Assembly: GCF_002368415.1 (NCBI RefSeq)
Contig: NZ_AP018290.1
Coordinates: 6,823,717-6,887,716 of the forward strand
Length of the DNA: 64,000 bases
Direction: 5' to 3'
Origin: Calothrix sp. NIES-4105
Lineage (GTDB): Bacteria > Cyanobacteriota > Cyanobacteriia > Cyanobacteriales > Nostocaceae
Below, piece after piece: positions 9,431 through 17,405 of the stretch (positions are counted from its first letter, which is position 1; each line of letters begins with the position of its first letter). Both the position numbers and the translations under genes were made by a program. The notes under the pieces are model-generated. The model saw only the letters and a program-made list of their open reading frames with translations. It was not told the DNA's origin and searched no databases.

Positions 9431-9540
9431 CACTTCGTTATTGTGTCAGATTATTCTCTGTCACATCCCCTAAGTTCTTCAATGTTGTTTTCAGTTATTA
9501 TATGTATATAACTTTACTCACATACCGTTGAAGGGCTGCT

Positions 9541-10071
9541 ATGAACAAACGTCAATCTCGACTATTACCAGCCTTGCGATTCAACCAATCCCATTGGCGG
9601 AATGCTTGGTCAAAAGGCGGATGGCTTTTGGGTATACTTACGGGCATTATCTCGGTTCCAGTACTGGCTGATACAGCAAACTTCGGTACAGTTAGTTTGG
9701 CACCAGGTTTTGATACTGCCACTAGTTTAGTATCAGGGTATACAGGTGGTTCTTATTCGCTATCCGCTATTACCAACCGCGATGTCAACAACAAAGTTTG
9801 TATTGGGTTTGCTGACCCAACACCCGACCATATTATAGTTTTGCAAAAAAATTTTTCTAATTTAAGAATTGCTGTAGATAGTAGTGGTTCTGATACTACG
9901 CTTTTAGTTCAGGCGCCAGATGGAAAAATTTACTGTGGTGATGACACTGGTAGACTTAAAGATGCCAGCGTTACACTAAGTCAATGGCAAGAAGGAAGTT
10001 ATAAAGTCTGGGTGGGGGTTTTTAACCCTGGTGTCAAAATAAATTACACTTTATCAGTACAGCAACCTTAA
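9541..10071 (+). CDS. Secreted protein of unknown function
   Basis: 176 residues. A basic N-region (MNKRQSRLLPALRF) is followed by a hydrophobic core at about 27-42 and a VLA-DT cleavage site after residue 43, so it is exported. The mature ~130 residues are a beta-rich domain with LLVQAPDGKIYCGDD and WQEGSYKVWVGVF, which resembles pre-peptidase C-terminal (PPC-like) beta-sandwich domains seen in cyanobacterial exoproteins. Two cysteines could form a disulfide. No enzymatic residues are recognisable. The identification as PPC-like is by pattern only. Confidence 0.7.
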   Translation: MNKRQSRLLPALRFNQSHWRNAWSKGGWLLGILTGIISVPVLADTANFGTVSLAPGFDTATSLVSGYTGGSYSLSAITNRDVNNKVCIGFADPTPDHIIVLQKNFSNLRIAVDSSGSDTTLLVQAPDGKIYCGDDTGRLKDASVTLSQWQEGSYKVWVGVFNPGVKINYTLSVQQP

Positions 10072-10083
10072 TTTTCTTGTGGA

Positions 10084-10101
10084 ACGGGCATCCTTGCCCG
10101 T
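10084..10101. repeat. Palindromic repeat ACGGGCA..TGCCCGT
   Basis: ACGGGCATCCTTGCCCGT sits between convergent genes. The same family is found upstream of the gene at 36827 (37250-37270) and inside the NRPS1 coding region (57166-57190). Confidence 0.75.
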
Positions 10102-10106
10102 CTCAA

Positions 10107-10496
10107 TTACGTTTTTGAATGTAGTTCTTGTAACCTTACTTTCGCGTCTTTGTAACTGTCTTCTTCACCTCTATCTTGAAATAATTGGGCTGCTTTCTCA
10201 AAGTCACTTATAGCCTCAGTAACTTTTCCCAAATCGGTAAGCACTAATCCCCGATTATAGTAAGCTGAAGCGTATTCAGGATTTATTTCAATTGCTTTCG
10301 TATAGTCTTTAATAGCATCTTGCATAGAACCACGTTCGATATTCGCATTACCTCGGTAGTTATAAGCAGATGCGTTATCTGGTTTTAATGCAATTGCTTT
10401 GTTAAAGTCAGAGAAGGCGCCTATAATATCATTGTTTTTCAAGCGAAAGTTACCCCAATGAATATAAGTATCGGGAAACTTGTCATCGAGTAACAC
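10107..10496 (-). CDS. TPR protein, possibly an N-terminally truncated remnant
   Basis: 129 residues composed of about three tetratricopeptide repeats (YIHWGNFRLKNNDIIGAF, AYNYRGNANIERGSMQDAI, AYYNRGLVLTDLGKVTEAI). The only available start is a GTG at 10496; an in-frame stop lies two codons upstream, and there is no good ribosome-binding site. There is no signal peptide or other domain. Because TPR proteins of this type usually have further N-terminal sequence, this may be the surviving 3' end of a longer gene. TPRs mediate protein-protein contacts; no partner can be named. Confidence 0.6.
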   Translation of the reverse strand: MLLDDKFPDTYIHWGNFRLKNNDIIGAFSDFNKAIALKPDNASAYNYRGNANIERGSMQDAIKDYTKAIEINPEYASAYYNRGLVLTDLGKVTEAISDFEKAAQLFQDRGEEDSYKDAKVRLQELHSKT

Positions 10497-10821
10497 TAAT
10501 CAAATGTAAATATTTGAGTGTATTAAAACAGACATTATAATTAATTTGTTTTAAAATATTTAAAATTATGAAATATACGATTAAAAAAATTAAATTATAT
10601 ACTCTTTAAATATCACGTAAGGTGGGCACTGCCCACCCTACAGATGCTAAAGTGATTAATGACACAATCGGAAGCGAGTTTTTACTTAAATGACGTGAAT
10701 AAAATAATTTTAATGTTTTTTATGAACAATTGTGGTGGTTCAGGAGCGGAGAAGCCACAATATAAGAACAAGCTTTCATATATTAAGGTCTTAGCTTGAC
10801 ATACAGGAGTCTGTAAAAAAA
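10497..10821. other. Intergenic region with a copy of the GGTGGGCACTGCCCACC palindrome
   Basis: 325 bases between divergent genes. A perfect palindrome at 10621-10637 is the same element that is duplicated behind hrcA. A Shine-Dalgarno-like AGGAG at 10806-10810 serves putA. Nothing else was recognised. Confidence 0.6.
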
Positions 10822-13800
10822 GTGGTTTTACAAGCAGAAACAAGCACTTACGAAGCTAAAACTCAAGAGATTGCTCAAAAGCTTCTCGCAGCTACCCAAG
10901 AAAATCGTTCGTTTTTGGCAAATCTCCGCGACCAGATGCGCTGGGATGATAAATTGCTAGCTTGGGCAATGAGTAACCCCGGTTTACGGGTGCAGCTATT
11001 TCGTTTTATTGATACTTTACCCGCGTTACATGATAAATCTGAGATTGCCGCGCATTTACAGGAATACCTTGGTGATGAGTCGGTAGAACTACCTGCTGCG
11101 CTTAAAGGGATGTTAAACTTTGCCAATCCTAATTCGGCGCCAGGTCAGTTGGCAGCAAGTACAGTTATAACTGCCACAGAAACATTAGCGCATAAGTATA
11201 TTTCTGGTGAAAACATTAAGCAAGTGTTAAAAACTATTGAACGCTTGCGTAAGGATAAAATGGCTTTCACGGTAGATTTACTTGGTGAAGCTGTTATTAC
11301 CGAAACTGAAGCTCAATCGTATCTTGAGCGCTATATCGATTTGATGCAGCAGTTAACCGAAGCGTCTAAGAGTTGGAGTAAAGTCCCATTAATTGACGAA
11401 GCTGATGGAGTATCAATACCCCAGGTACAAGTTTCAGTCAAGTTAACAGCATTTTACTCGCAGTTTGACCCATTGGATGCTACGGGCAGTGAAGAAAAGG
11501 TAAGTTCGCGCGTTAGAACTTTATTACGACGTGCAGGAGAACTTGGCGCCTCTGTTCACTTCGACATGGAGCAGTACGCTTATAAGGATATTACTTTTAT
11601 TATCCTCAAAAAGATTTTGATGGAAGAGGAGTTTCGCTCCCGAACTGATGTTGGGATGACGGTTCAAGCTTATCTCCGTTCGGGTGAGCAAGACACGCGC
11701 GATTTAATCGCTTGGGCAAAACAGCGAGGATATCCGGTTACAATTCGTCTAGTTAAAGGCGCTTATTGGGATCAAGAAACAATAAAGTCAATGCAAAAGC
11801 ATTGGCAGCAACCAGTTTACAACGATAAAGCCGCAACCGATGCTAACTTTGAGGCTATAACTCAGTTGTTGCTGGAAAATCATCAATATATATATGCTGC
11901 TATCGGTAGTCATAATGTTCGCTCGCAAGCACGCGCGATAGCTATTGCCGAAAGCTTGGGTGTAAAGAAACGCAGCTTTGAAATGCAGGTTCTTTACGGG
12001 ATGGGGGATAAAATCGCAAAATCACTCGTTGATAAAGGTTATAGAGTTAGAGTTTATTGCCCTTATGGAGAGTTATTGCCTGGAATGGCGTATTTAATTC
12101 GTCGGTTGTTGGAAAACACTGCGAATAGTTCGTTTTTACGTCAAAACATGGAAAACCGTCCAGCATCCGAATTACTTGCGGCGCCAAAAGTTAATTTAGA
12201 GAAAGACACTTTACATAACGTCAACACAAACGGGTTTGTTGGTGCGGCAGATACAGATTATTCTCTTGTAGATACTCGATGTCGCACGCAAAGTGATTTG
12301 ACTAAAATCAAAAACAACCTTGGCAAAACTTATCTACCTTTAATTAACGGTGAGTACGTCCAAACCGAGGAAGTTGTTGACTCGGTAAACCCCTCGAATA
12401 AAAGCGAAGTTGTTGGAAAAATTGGACTTGCCAGCGTTGAACAAGCTGAAGCTGCGATGAAAGCTGCAGAGTCAGCATTTAAACTGTGGCGAAAAACACC
12501 TGTTAGTCAGCGTGCAGGAATATTGCGGAAAGCAGCAGATTTAATGGAAAATCGGCGTGCAGAGCTTAATGCGTGGATAGTTTTAGAAGTCGGCAAACCG
12601 GTTCGAGAAGCTGATGGTGAGGTTTCAGAAGCAATAGATTTCTGCCGCTATTATGCAGTAGAAATGGAGCGGTTGGACAAAGGTGTTAATTACGATATAG
12701 CGGGTGAGACAAATAGATATATATATCAACCCCGTGGTATTGCAGTAGTTATTTCACCGTGGAACTTCCCGCTTGCAATTGCCGCTGGAATGACTGTTGC
12801 TGCTTTAGTTGCTGGAAATTCAACTATACTTAAGCCAGCGGAAACTTCTTCAGTAATAGCTGCTAAATTCGCAGAAATTCTGGTTGATGCTGGAATTCCC
12901 AAAGGTGTATTTCAATATTTACCTGGTAAAGGTTCTAAGGTGGGCGCCTATTTAGTTAGCCATCCTAGCACGCACATCATCGCTTTCACAGGTTCACAAG
13001 AAGTCGGGTGTCGTATTTATTCAGATGCGGCAACTGTAAAACCTGGGCAAAAGCATATGAAGCGCGTTATTGCTGAAATGGGAGGCAAAAACGCTATTAT
13101 TGTTGACGAAAGTGCTGATTTAGATGCTGCTGTCGTCGGTGTTGTACAGTCAGCATTCGGTTACAGTGGACAAAAGTGTTCTGCTTGTTCACGAGTTATA
13201 GTATTAGAACCTGTGTATGAAACTTTTGTACAACGGTTTGTCGAAGCTACCAAATCATTAAATATCGGCGCCGCAGAATTGCCAAGCACGCAAGTTGGGC
13301 CTGTAATTGATGCCAATGCTCAAGCGCGTATCCTTGAGTATATCGAAAAAGGTAAAGCCGAATCGACTGTAGCACTGGAAATGACGGCGCCCGATAATGG
13401 GTACTACGTTGGCCCAGTTATCTTTAAAGATGTCCCTGCTGATGGAGTCATTGCCCAGCAAGAAATTTTTGGGCCAGTCGTAGCTGTTATCAAAGCCAAA
13501 GATTTCCAAGAAGCTTTAGAAATAGCGAATGGTACCGATTATGCGTTAACAGGTGGACTATACTCCCGTACTCCTTCGCATATCGAACAAGCGCAGACCG
13601 ATTTTGAAGTAGGAAATTTGTATATTAACCGTACAATTACAGGAGCTATTGTAGCAAGACAACCCTTTGGTGGATTTAAATTATCAGGGGTTGGTTCTAA
13701 AGCAGGTGGGCCTGATTATTTACTACAGTTTCTCGAACCAAAAACAGTCACAGAGAACATTCAGCGTCAAGGTTTTGCACCAATAGAAGGAGCAGAATAA
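10822..13800 (+). CDS. putA: Bifunctional proline dehydrogenase / L-glutamate-gamma-semialdehyde dehydrogenase
   Basis: 992 residues from GTG 10822, preceded by AGGAG about 12 bases upstream. The first half is the FAD-dependent PRODH barrel (SVKLTAFYSQFDPLD, HFDMEQYAYKD, IRLVKGAYWDQE, GMGDKIAKSLVDKGYRVRVYCPYGELLPGMAYLIRRLLENTANSSF). The second half is an aldehyde dehydrogenase (VISPWNFPLAI, FTGSQEVG, catalytic Glu752 in AEMGGKNA and Cys786 in GQKCSACSR, 34 residues apart as usual). Together they oxidise proline to glutamate. It lacks the long DNA-binding/C-terminal extensions of gammaproteobacterial PutA, consistent with the shorter cyanobacterial type. It is transcribed alone. Confidence 0.95.
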   Translation: MVLQAETSTYEAKTQEIAQKLLAATQENRSFLANLRDQMRWDDKLLAWAMSNPGLRVQLFRFIDTLPALHDKSEIAAHLQEYLGDESVELPAALKGMLNFANPNSAPGQLAASTVITATETLAHKYISGENIKQVLKTIERLRKDKMAFTVDLLGEAVITETEAQSYLERYIDLMQQLTEASKSWSKVPLIDEADGVSIPQVQVSVKLTAFYSQFDPLDATGSEEKVSSRVRTLLRRAGELGASVHFDMEQYAYKDITFIILKKILMEEEFRSRTDVGMTVQAYLRSGEQDTRDLIAWAKQRGYPVTIRLVKGAYWDQETIKSMQKHWQQPVYNDKAATDANFEAITQLLLENHQYIYAAIGSHNVRSQARAIAIAESLGVKKRSFEMQVLYGMGDKIAKSLVDKGYRVRVYCPYGELLPGMAYLIRRLLENTANSSFLRQNMENRPASELLAAPKVNLEKDTLHNVNTNGFVGAADTDYSLVDTRCRTQSDLTKIKNNLGKTYLPLINGEYVQTEEVVDSVNPSNKSEVVGKIGLASVEQAEAAMKAAESAFKLWRKTPVSQRAGILRKAADLMENRRAELNAWIVLEVGKPVREADGEVSEAIDFCRYYAVEMERLDKGVNYDIAGETNRYIYQPRGIAVVISPWNFPLAIAAGMTVAALVAGNSTILKPAETSSVIAAKFAEILVDAGIPKGVFQYLPGKGSKVGAYLVSHPSTHIIAFTGSQEVGCRIYSDAATVKPGQKHMKRVIAEMGGKNAIIVDESADLDAAVVGVVQSAFGYSGQKCSACSRVIVLEPVYETFVQRFVEATKSLNIGAAELPSTQVGPVIDANAQARILEYIEKGKAESTVALEMTAPDNGYYVGPVIFKDVPADGVIAQQEIFGPVVAVIKAKDFQEALEIANGTDYALTGGLYSRTPSHIEQAQTDFEVGNLYINRTITGAIVARQPFGGFKLSGVGSKAGGPDYLLQFLEPKTVTENIQRQGFAPIEGAE

Positions 13801-13801
13801 A

Positions 13802-14032
13802 CTGGCAACGGATGATAAACGGATGTAACGGATAAATTGTTTTAAATCTCCCTGTGTGGTTTCTGTGTCTGTGTGGTAATAATATTTTACTAAATCTATT
13901 TTTTACCACAGAGGCACAGAGTACACAGAGAGAAGTTGAGGAATAATTAGATAGGTTGGGTTTCCACGTGGCATAAAAAGTTAGATTTGTAACAAATAAC
14001 TTATTCGTTACATCTGTTACATCCGTTGCCAG
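13802..14032. repeat. Nested inverted repeat, MITE-like
   Basis: Outer arms CTGGCAACGGATG (13802-13814) and CATCCGTTGCCAG (14020-14032) are perfect. Next inward, GATGTAACGGATAA pairs with TTATTCGTTACATC (14001-14014, one mismatch). A third layer consists of a TGTGTGG/TGTGTCTGTGTGGTAA arm and a TTACCACAGAGGCACAGAG arm, an ACCACAGAGGCACAGAG motif common in cyanobacterial intergenic DNA. No open frame lies inside. This looks like a non-autonomous element or several stacked insertions. Confidence 0.7.
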
Positions 14033-14067
14033 CTAACTCATCATTTTATTTAAAATGTTTAAAGTCA

Positions 14068-14096
14068 GGGTTGCCAATGGCAACCTTATTTTTTAA
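14068..14096 (+). terminator. Rho-independent terminator-like hairpin
   Basis: GGTTGCC-AAT-GGCAACC followed by TTATTTTTT. It lies 9 bases before the GNAT start codon, so it may end transcripts from the putA side or attenuate the GNAT gene. Confidence 0.6.
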
Positions 14097-14104
14097 GGTA
14101 AAAC

Positions 14105-14542
14105 ATGAGCGATATTATCATCAAACTAGCTGATTCCCCTAAAGAATTTGAGGCAATTGAGCAAATTAGAGAAGTTGTGTTTCAAAAAGAACAAGGGGTA
14201 GACCGTAATTTAGATTTCGATGGTAGAGATGAAACTTCTGAGCGATTAATTGCGTCATTAAATGGGACATTTATTGGTACTGCTCGAATTCGATATATAG
14301 ATGCTAATCTTGCCAAAATTGAACGATTAGCTGTATTGGAAACAGCACGAGGATACGGAATTGGAAAGAAACTAATGTTACGTGCTTTGGATATTATTAA
14401 GAGTAAAAATATACCGGAAGTTGTAATTCATGCTCAAGAATATATTAAAAGTTTGCATGAACAAATTGGATTTCAACAGGAAGGTGATGTTTTTGAAGAA
14501 GCGGGTATTCGTCATGTAAAAATGAGAAAGTTACTTGAATAG
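14105..14542 (+). CDS. GNAT family N-acetyltransferase
   Basis: 145 residues, the usual single-domain GNAT length. The acetyl-CoA-binding motif A is RGYGIGKKL at 82-90 (R-x-x-G-x-G), preceded by the AKIERLAVLETA strand. The C-terminal part (VVIHAQEYIKSLHEQIGFQQEGDVFEEAGIRHVKMRK) resembles ElaA-type acetyltransferases, which share the ..GI.H..M pattern. The substrate is unknown. AAGGT about 6 bases before ATG 14105 serves as ribosome-binding site. A heptamer repeat separates it from the next gene. Confidence 0.9.
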   Translation: MSDIIIKLADSPKEFEAIEQIREVVFQKEQGVDRNLDFDGRDETSERLIASLNGTFIGTARIRYIDANLAKIERLAVLETARGYGIGKKLMLRALDIIKSKNIPEVVIHAQEYIKSLHEQIGFQQEGDVFEEAGIRHVKMRKLLE

Positions 14543-14572
14543 TGCTGAGTATTGAGTGCTAAGTGCTGAGTA
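14542..14572. repeat. Heptamer repeat, three degenerate units
   Basis: GTGCTGAGTATTGAGTGCTA followed by AGTGCTGAGTA, beginning right at the GNAT stop codon. It contains GAGTGCTAA, identical to one CIRCE half-site, but without a partner half at the right spacing. Confidence 0.7.
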
Positions 14573-14590
14573 AAAGTTAAAAGGTGTAAA

Positions 14591-17185
14591 GTGATTAAAC
14601 GCTTTTTGGTGAAAGTTCCTATAAATGCCTTAATATTGCTTATTATTTGGGGTTTGGGCGCCATATGTGACCGAGTATGGTTATCATTAGATAGCTCTGT
14701 TCCTGGATGGGATCAAGCTGATTATTTAACGGGCACGTTAAATTATTTACGGGCACTGCAACATATTCAGTTAGGCAGTAATGAATGGTGGCAAAATTTT
14801 TGGTTACTTTCTTCTAAAATTCCACCGCTCACTTATATTATTGCAGCCTTTACTCAAAGCATTTTTGGCGCTGGACAAGACCAAGCAATGTTAGTAATGT
14901 TACTGTTTAGTGCAGTATTAATTGTTTCTGTTTATGGTTTGGGTAAAGTCTTATTTAATGCCTCAGTTGGACTTTGGGCTGCTGCTTTATGTCAACTTTT
15001 ACCTGGACTATATCAACTAAGACTTCAATTCCTTCTAGATTATCCTCTTGCCGCTGCTGTTACACTTTGTTTCTTTTGCTTGACTTGGTGGAATAATGCT
15101 ATCTCAAAACATAATCAGAAAAGAATTATCACAATAACTATTTCATCGGTTGTTAAAAGCTGGTGTCGAGTTATTGTGTTTGGCATCACACTAGGATTCG
15201 CATTACTAATAAAACAAACTGCACTATTTTTTCTGATTGTTCCAATTATATGGATAGGAATTGGCGCCTTACGTTCTGGTCGGTGGGGTAAATTAGTTCA
15301 GTTAGCTAGCGGAGTATGGGTATCTAGCTTGATATTTGGTGGTTGGTACCGAACTAACTGGTTAATAATTTTGACAGCAGGTAAACGCGCGACTATTGAC
15401 TCAGCTGCAAATGAAGGTGACCCACCGCTACATACAATTAAAGCTTGGATTTATTACTGGCAGCTTTTACCCGCTCAAGTAACATTACCTTTATTACTAG
15501 TACCTATATTTGGTTTATTACTTTATTGGGCAAGGTTTGCCGAAAAAGATATAACAGACGAAGAAAGGAAAAAAACAAGTTATTCGCTGCAATGGTTAGC
15601 TATATTTTTAGTAGCTGGATATTTGCTGACATCTTTGAATGTTAATAAAGATGAACGCTATGTAGTACCGTATTTACCTGTACTGTCCGTGTTTCTAGCT
15701 TACGGCTTGACACGAACTCGAAGTATTTTAGGAAAACGTATTCGTTGGGGTACTTTAGGTTTAGCTGTGCTATTGATGTTATTTAATTTATTCCCTATTA
15801 GTACTGTAGTTAGTACTGGAGTAATAAAAACGTTGAGTCCAAATGGCAAATTACGTCCTGACTTGCAACCCCCATTACCACATAAAGAAGTAATAGCAGA
15901 AATTATCCGCACTGAACCTTATTTACGTTCAACGTTGGGAGTATTGCCTTCGACATCCAAAATAAATCAGCATAATCTTAACTATTATGGTGCTTTAGCA
16001 AAATTTCAAGTTTACGGGCGCCAAGTTGGAACGATAAAAAAACAAATAGAGCAAGATCAAAGTTCACTTTCATGGTTTATAACAAAAACAGGTGAACAAG
16101 GTTCAGTACCATCATCACAAAAAGATATTGTTCGAGCGGTTGAAGCATCACCAGACTTTGAACTGCACTCGCAGTGGCAATTAAGCGACGGGAGCTTGCG
16201 ATTATATCATCGAAAATCCCCATGCGTCGAAGTGATATCACGACCACTAGAGTATTCATCGTTAGATATATACCGTGAAAAAACTGTTGCTCCAGTTCCT
16301 GTAACTCTGACTTCGGTTACGCTTCCAAAAACTACGCCAGATGGAGTGAGTGTACCAGTTACTTATAAATGGTCGGGTTCCTGGGATGATTTAAAAAACG
16401 GTTTAGTATTACTGACCTGGCATAAACAAAATAATGCAAATATTAGCTTTTTACATGACCATGCTTTAGGTATGGGAAATTTATATACAGCAGTAAAAAA
16501 ACCTGAAGGAACTTTCCAAGTTATTGAGCGTACAGCAATGCTGCCACCTGCTGGTATTGAAGCAGGAAAATATATTCTCCAAGCAACTTTCTTGAACCGA
16601 ATATCTGGTGAAACTTATCCAATTTATACACCCGAAATTACTTTCAATATTGACCCAAAGTCTCAAAGTACACAGGCGCCGGAATTAGATTTAGTTACAC
16701 AACTGCGTAATTTGTCAGCAAATTTACCCAAAGGTACTGAAGCTGTCGAAAAAATCTTTGCTGAAGTCGCGCGTATTAATCAATACGACCCAATTCAAGA
16801 TTATTTATCACAAGCACGTCTAGCTGCTGAGTATAGGTTACAACATATAGGCGCTAGCCCTGACTTAGCGTATTCAGTCGCGCTTGCGGATGTGCTGCAA
16901 AGAAGGGTAAAAGGCGCCATCTCTTCTTTAAAGAGAGTAACTCAACTTGACGCGCACAACCCTTTTGCATGGGCATACCTAGCATTTGTAAGATTATATA
17001 ACTGGCAACCTAAAGATGCTGAAGTCGCATTAAAACCAGCTTTAGAAATGAGTCCTAACCAACGCGAGTTTAAAGCATTAGCAGGAGTCGCAGCACTAAT
17101 GCAAGGTAACATCATCAAAGCTTGGCAAGAATTAAGTAGGGTGCGTGACACTACCAACAATTCTCAAACAAAGCGATTAATCTAG
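14591..17185 (+). CDS. GT39/ArnT-like membrane glycosyltransferase with C-terminal TPR region
   Basis: 864 residues from GTG 14591. The N-terminal half has about ten hydrophobic spans and the GT-C layout of dolichyl-phosphate-mannose/ArnT-type transferases: an acidic motif in the first periplasmic loop (PGWDQADYLTG, ~39-49), then QSIFGAGQDQAM and LPGLYQLRLQFLLDYPLAA. Residues ~530-680 are a periplasmic beta-rich domain. Residues ~700-864 are TPR-like helices (AYSVALADVLQRR, PFAWAYLAFVRLYNWQPKDAEVAL). It would transfer a sugar from a polyprenyl-phosphate donor to an envelope acceptor that cannot be named. The last codons lie inside a 51-bp tandem repeat, so the C-terminus may have been altered by that repeat. 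Confidence 0.75.
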   Translation: MIKRFLVKVPINALILLIIWGLGAICDRVWLSLDSSVPGWDQADYLTGTLNYLRALQHIQLGSNEWWQNFWLLSSKIPPLTYIIAAFTQSIFGAGQDQAMLVMLLFSAVLIVSVYGLGKVLFNASVGLWAAALCQLLPGLYQLRLQFLLDYPLAAAVTLCFFCLTWWNNAISKHNQKRIITITISSVVKSWCRVIVFGITLGFALLIKQTALFFLIVPIIWIGIGALRSGRWGKLVQLASGVWVSSLIFGGWYRTNWLIILTAGKRATIDSAANEGDPPLHTIKAWIYYWQLLPAQVTLPLLLVPIFGLLLYWARFAEKDITDEERKKTSYSLQWLAIFLVAGYLLTSLNVNKDERYVVPYLPVLSVFLAYGLTRTRSILGKRIRWGTLGLAVLLMLFNLFPISTVVSTGVIKTLSPNGKLRPDLQPPLPHKEVIAEIIRTEPYLRSTLGVLPSTSKINQHNLNYYGALAKFQVYGRQVGTIKKQIEQDQSSLSWFITKTGEQGSVPSSQKDIVRAVEASPDFELHSQWQLSDGSLRLYHRKSPCVEVISRPLEYSSLDIYREKTVAPVPVTLTSVTLPKTTPDGVSVPVTYKWSGSWDDLKNGLVLLTWHKQNNANISFLHDHALGMGNLYTAVKKPEGTFQVIERTAMLPPAGIEAGKYILQATFLNRISGETYPIYTPEITFNIDPKSQSTQAPELDLVTQLRNLSANLPKGTEAVEKIFAEVARINQYDPIQDYLSQARLAAEYRLQHIGASPDLAYSVALADVLQRRVKGAISSLKRVTQLDAHNPFAWAYLAFVRLYNWQPKDAEVALKPALEMSPNQREFKALAGVAALMQGNIIKAWQELSRVRDTTNNSQTKRLI

Positions 17186-17340
17186 TGGTGTCACGCATCG
17201 GTTACCAATAATTCTTAAACAAAGCGATTAATTTAGTAGTGTCACGCATCGGCTACCAACAATTCTTAAACAAAGCGATTAATTTAGTAGTGTCACGCAT
17301 CGGCTACCAACAATTCTCAAACAAAGCGATTAATCTAGAT
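17153..17340. repeat. 51-bp tandem repeat, about 3.7 copies
   Basis: ACCAACAATTCTCAAACAAA-type units begin at 17153, 17204, 17255 and 17306, exactly 51 bases apart. Each contains AAAGCGATTAAT and, except the last, TGTCACGCATCGG. The first copy includes the stop codon of the upstream glycosyltransferase gene. 51 is a multiple of three, so unit gain would keep the frame. Confidence 0.85.
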
Positions 17341-17343
17341 TGA

Positions 17344-17404
17344 TGGTGCGTGAAAGCACTTTAATTTGGCGTTTCATTGATTGATTGTAATAGCTTTCAC
17401 GCAC
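17344..17404. repeat. Inverted repeat with 13-bp perfect arms
   Basis: GGTGCGTGAAAGC (17344-17356) and GCTTTCACGCACC (17392-17404) flank a 35-base loop between two convergent genes. It is related in its GTGCGTGA core to the inverted repeat at 1486-1543. It could end transcription from both sides, although no T-run follows. Confidence 0.7.
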
Positions 17405-17405
17405 C

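Noticed and set aside
9504..9517. Perfect GTA-N8-TAC (NtcA-type site) upstream of the secreted protein at 9541
   Set aside because: It ends only 24 bases before the start codon, leaving no room for a -10 element and a transcription start, and many such matches are expected by chance in AT-rich DNA.
13802..14032. Insertion sequence
   Set aside because: There are terminal inverted repeats but no transposase frame inside, so at most a non-autonomous element; no transposase gene was seen anywhere in the window.
14542..14572. GAGTGCTAA resembling half of a CIRCE operator, near other GTGCTGA repeats
   Set aside because: There is no TTAGCACTC half at the required 9-base spacing, and the motif is just a variant of the dispersed heptamer repeat.
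17153..17340. CRISPR array
   Set aside because: The 51-bp units are contiguous with no unique spacers, so it is a plain tandem repeat. No cas genes are present in the window.
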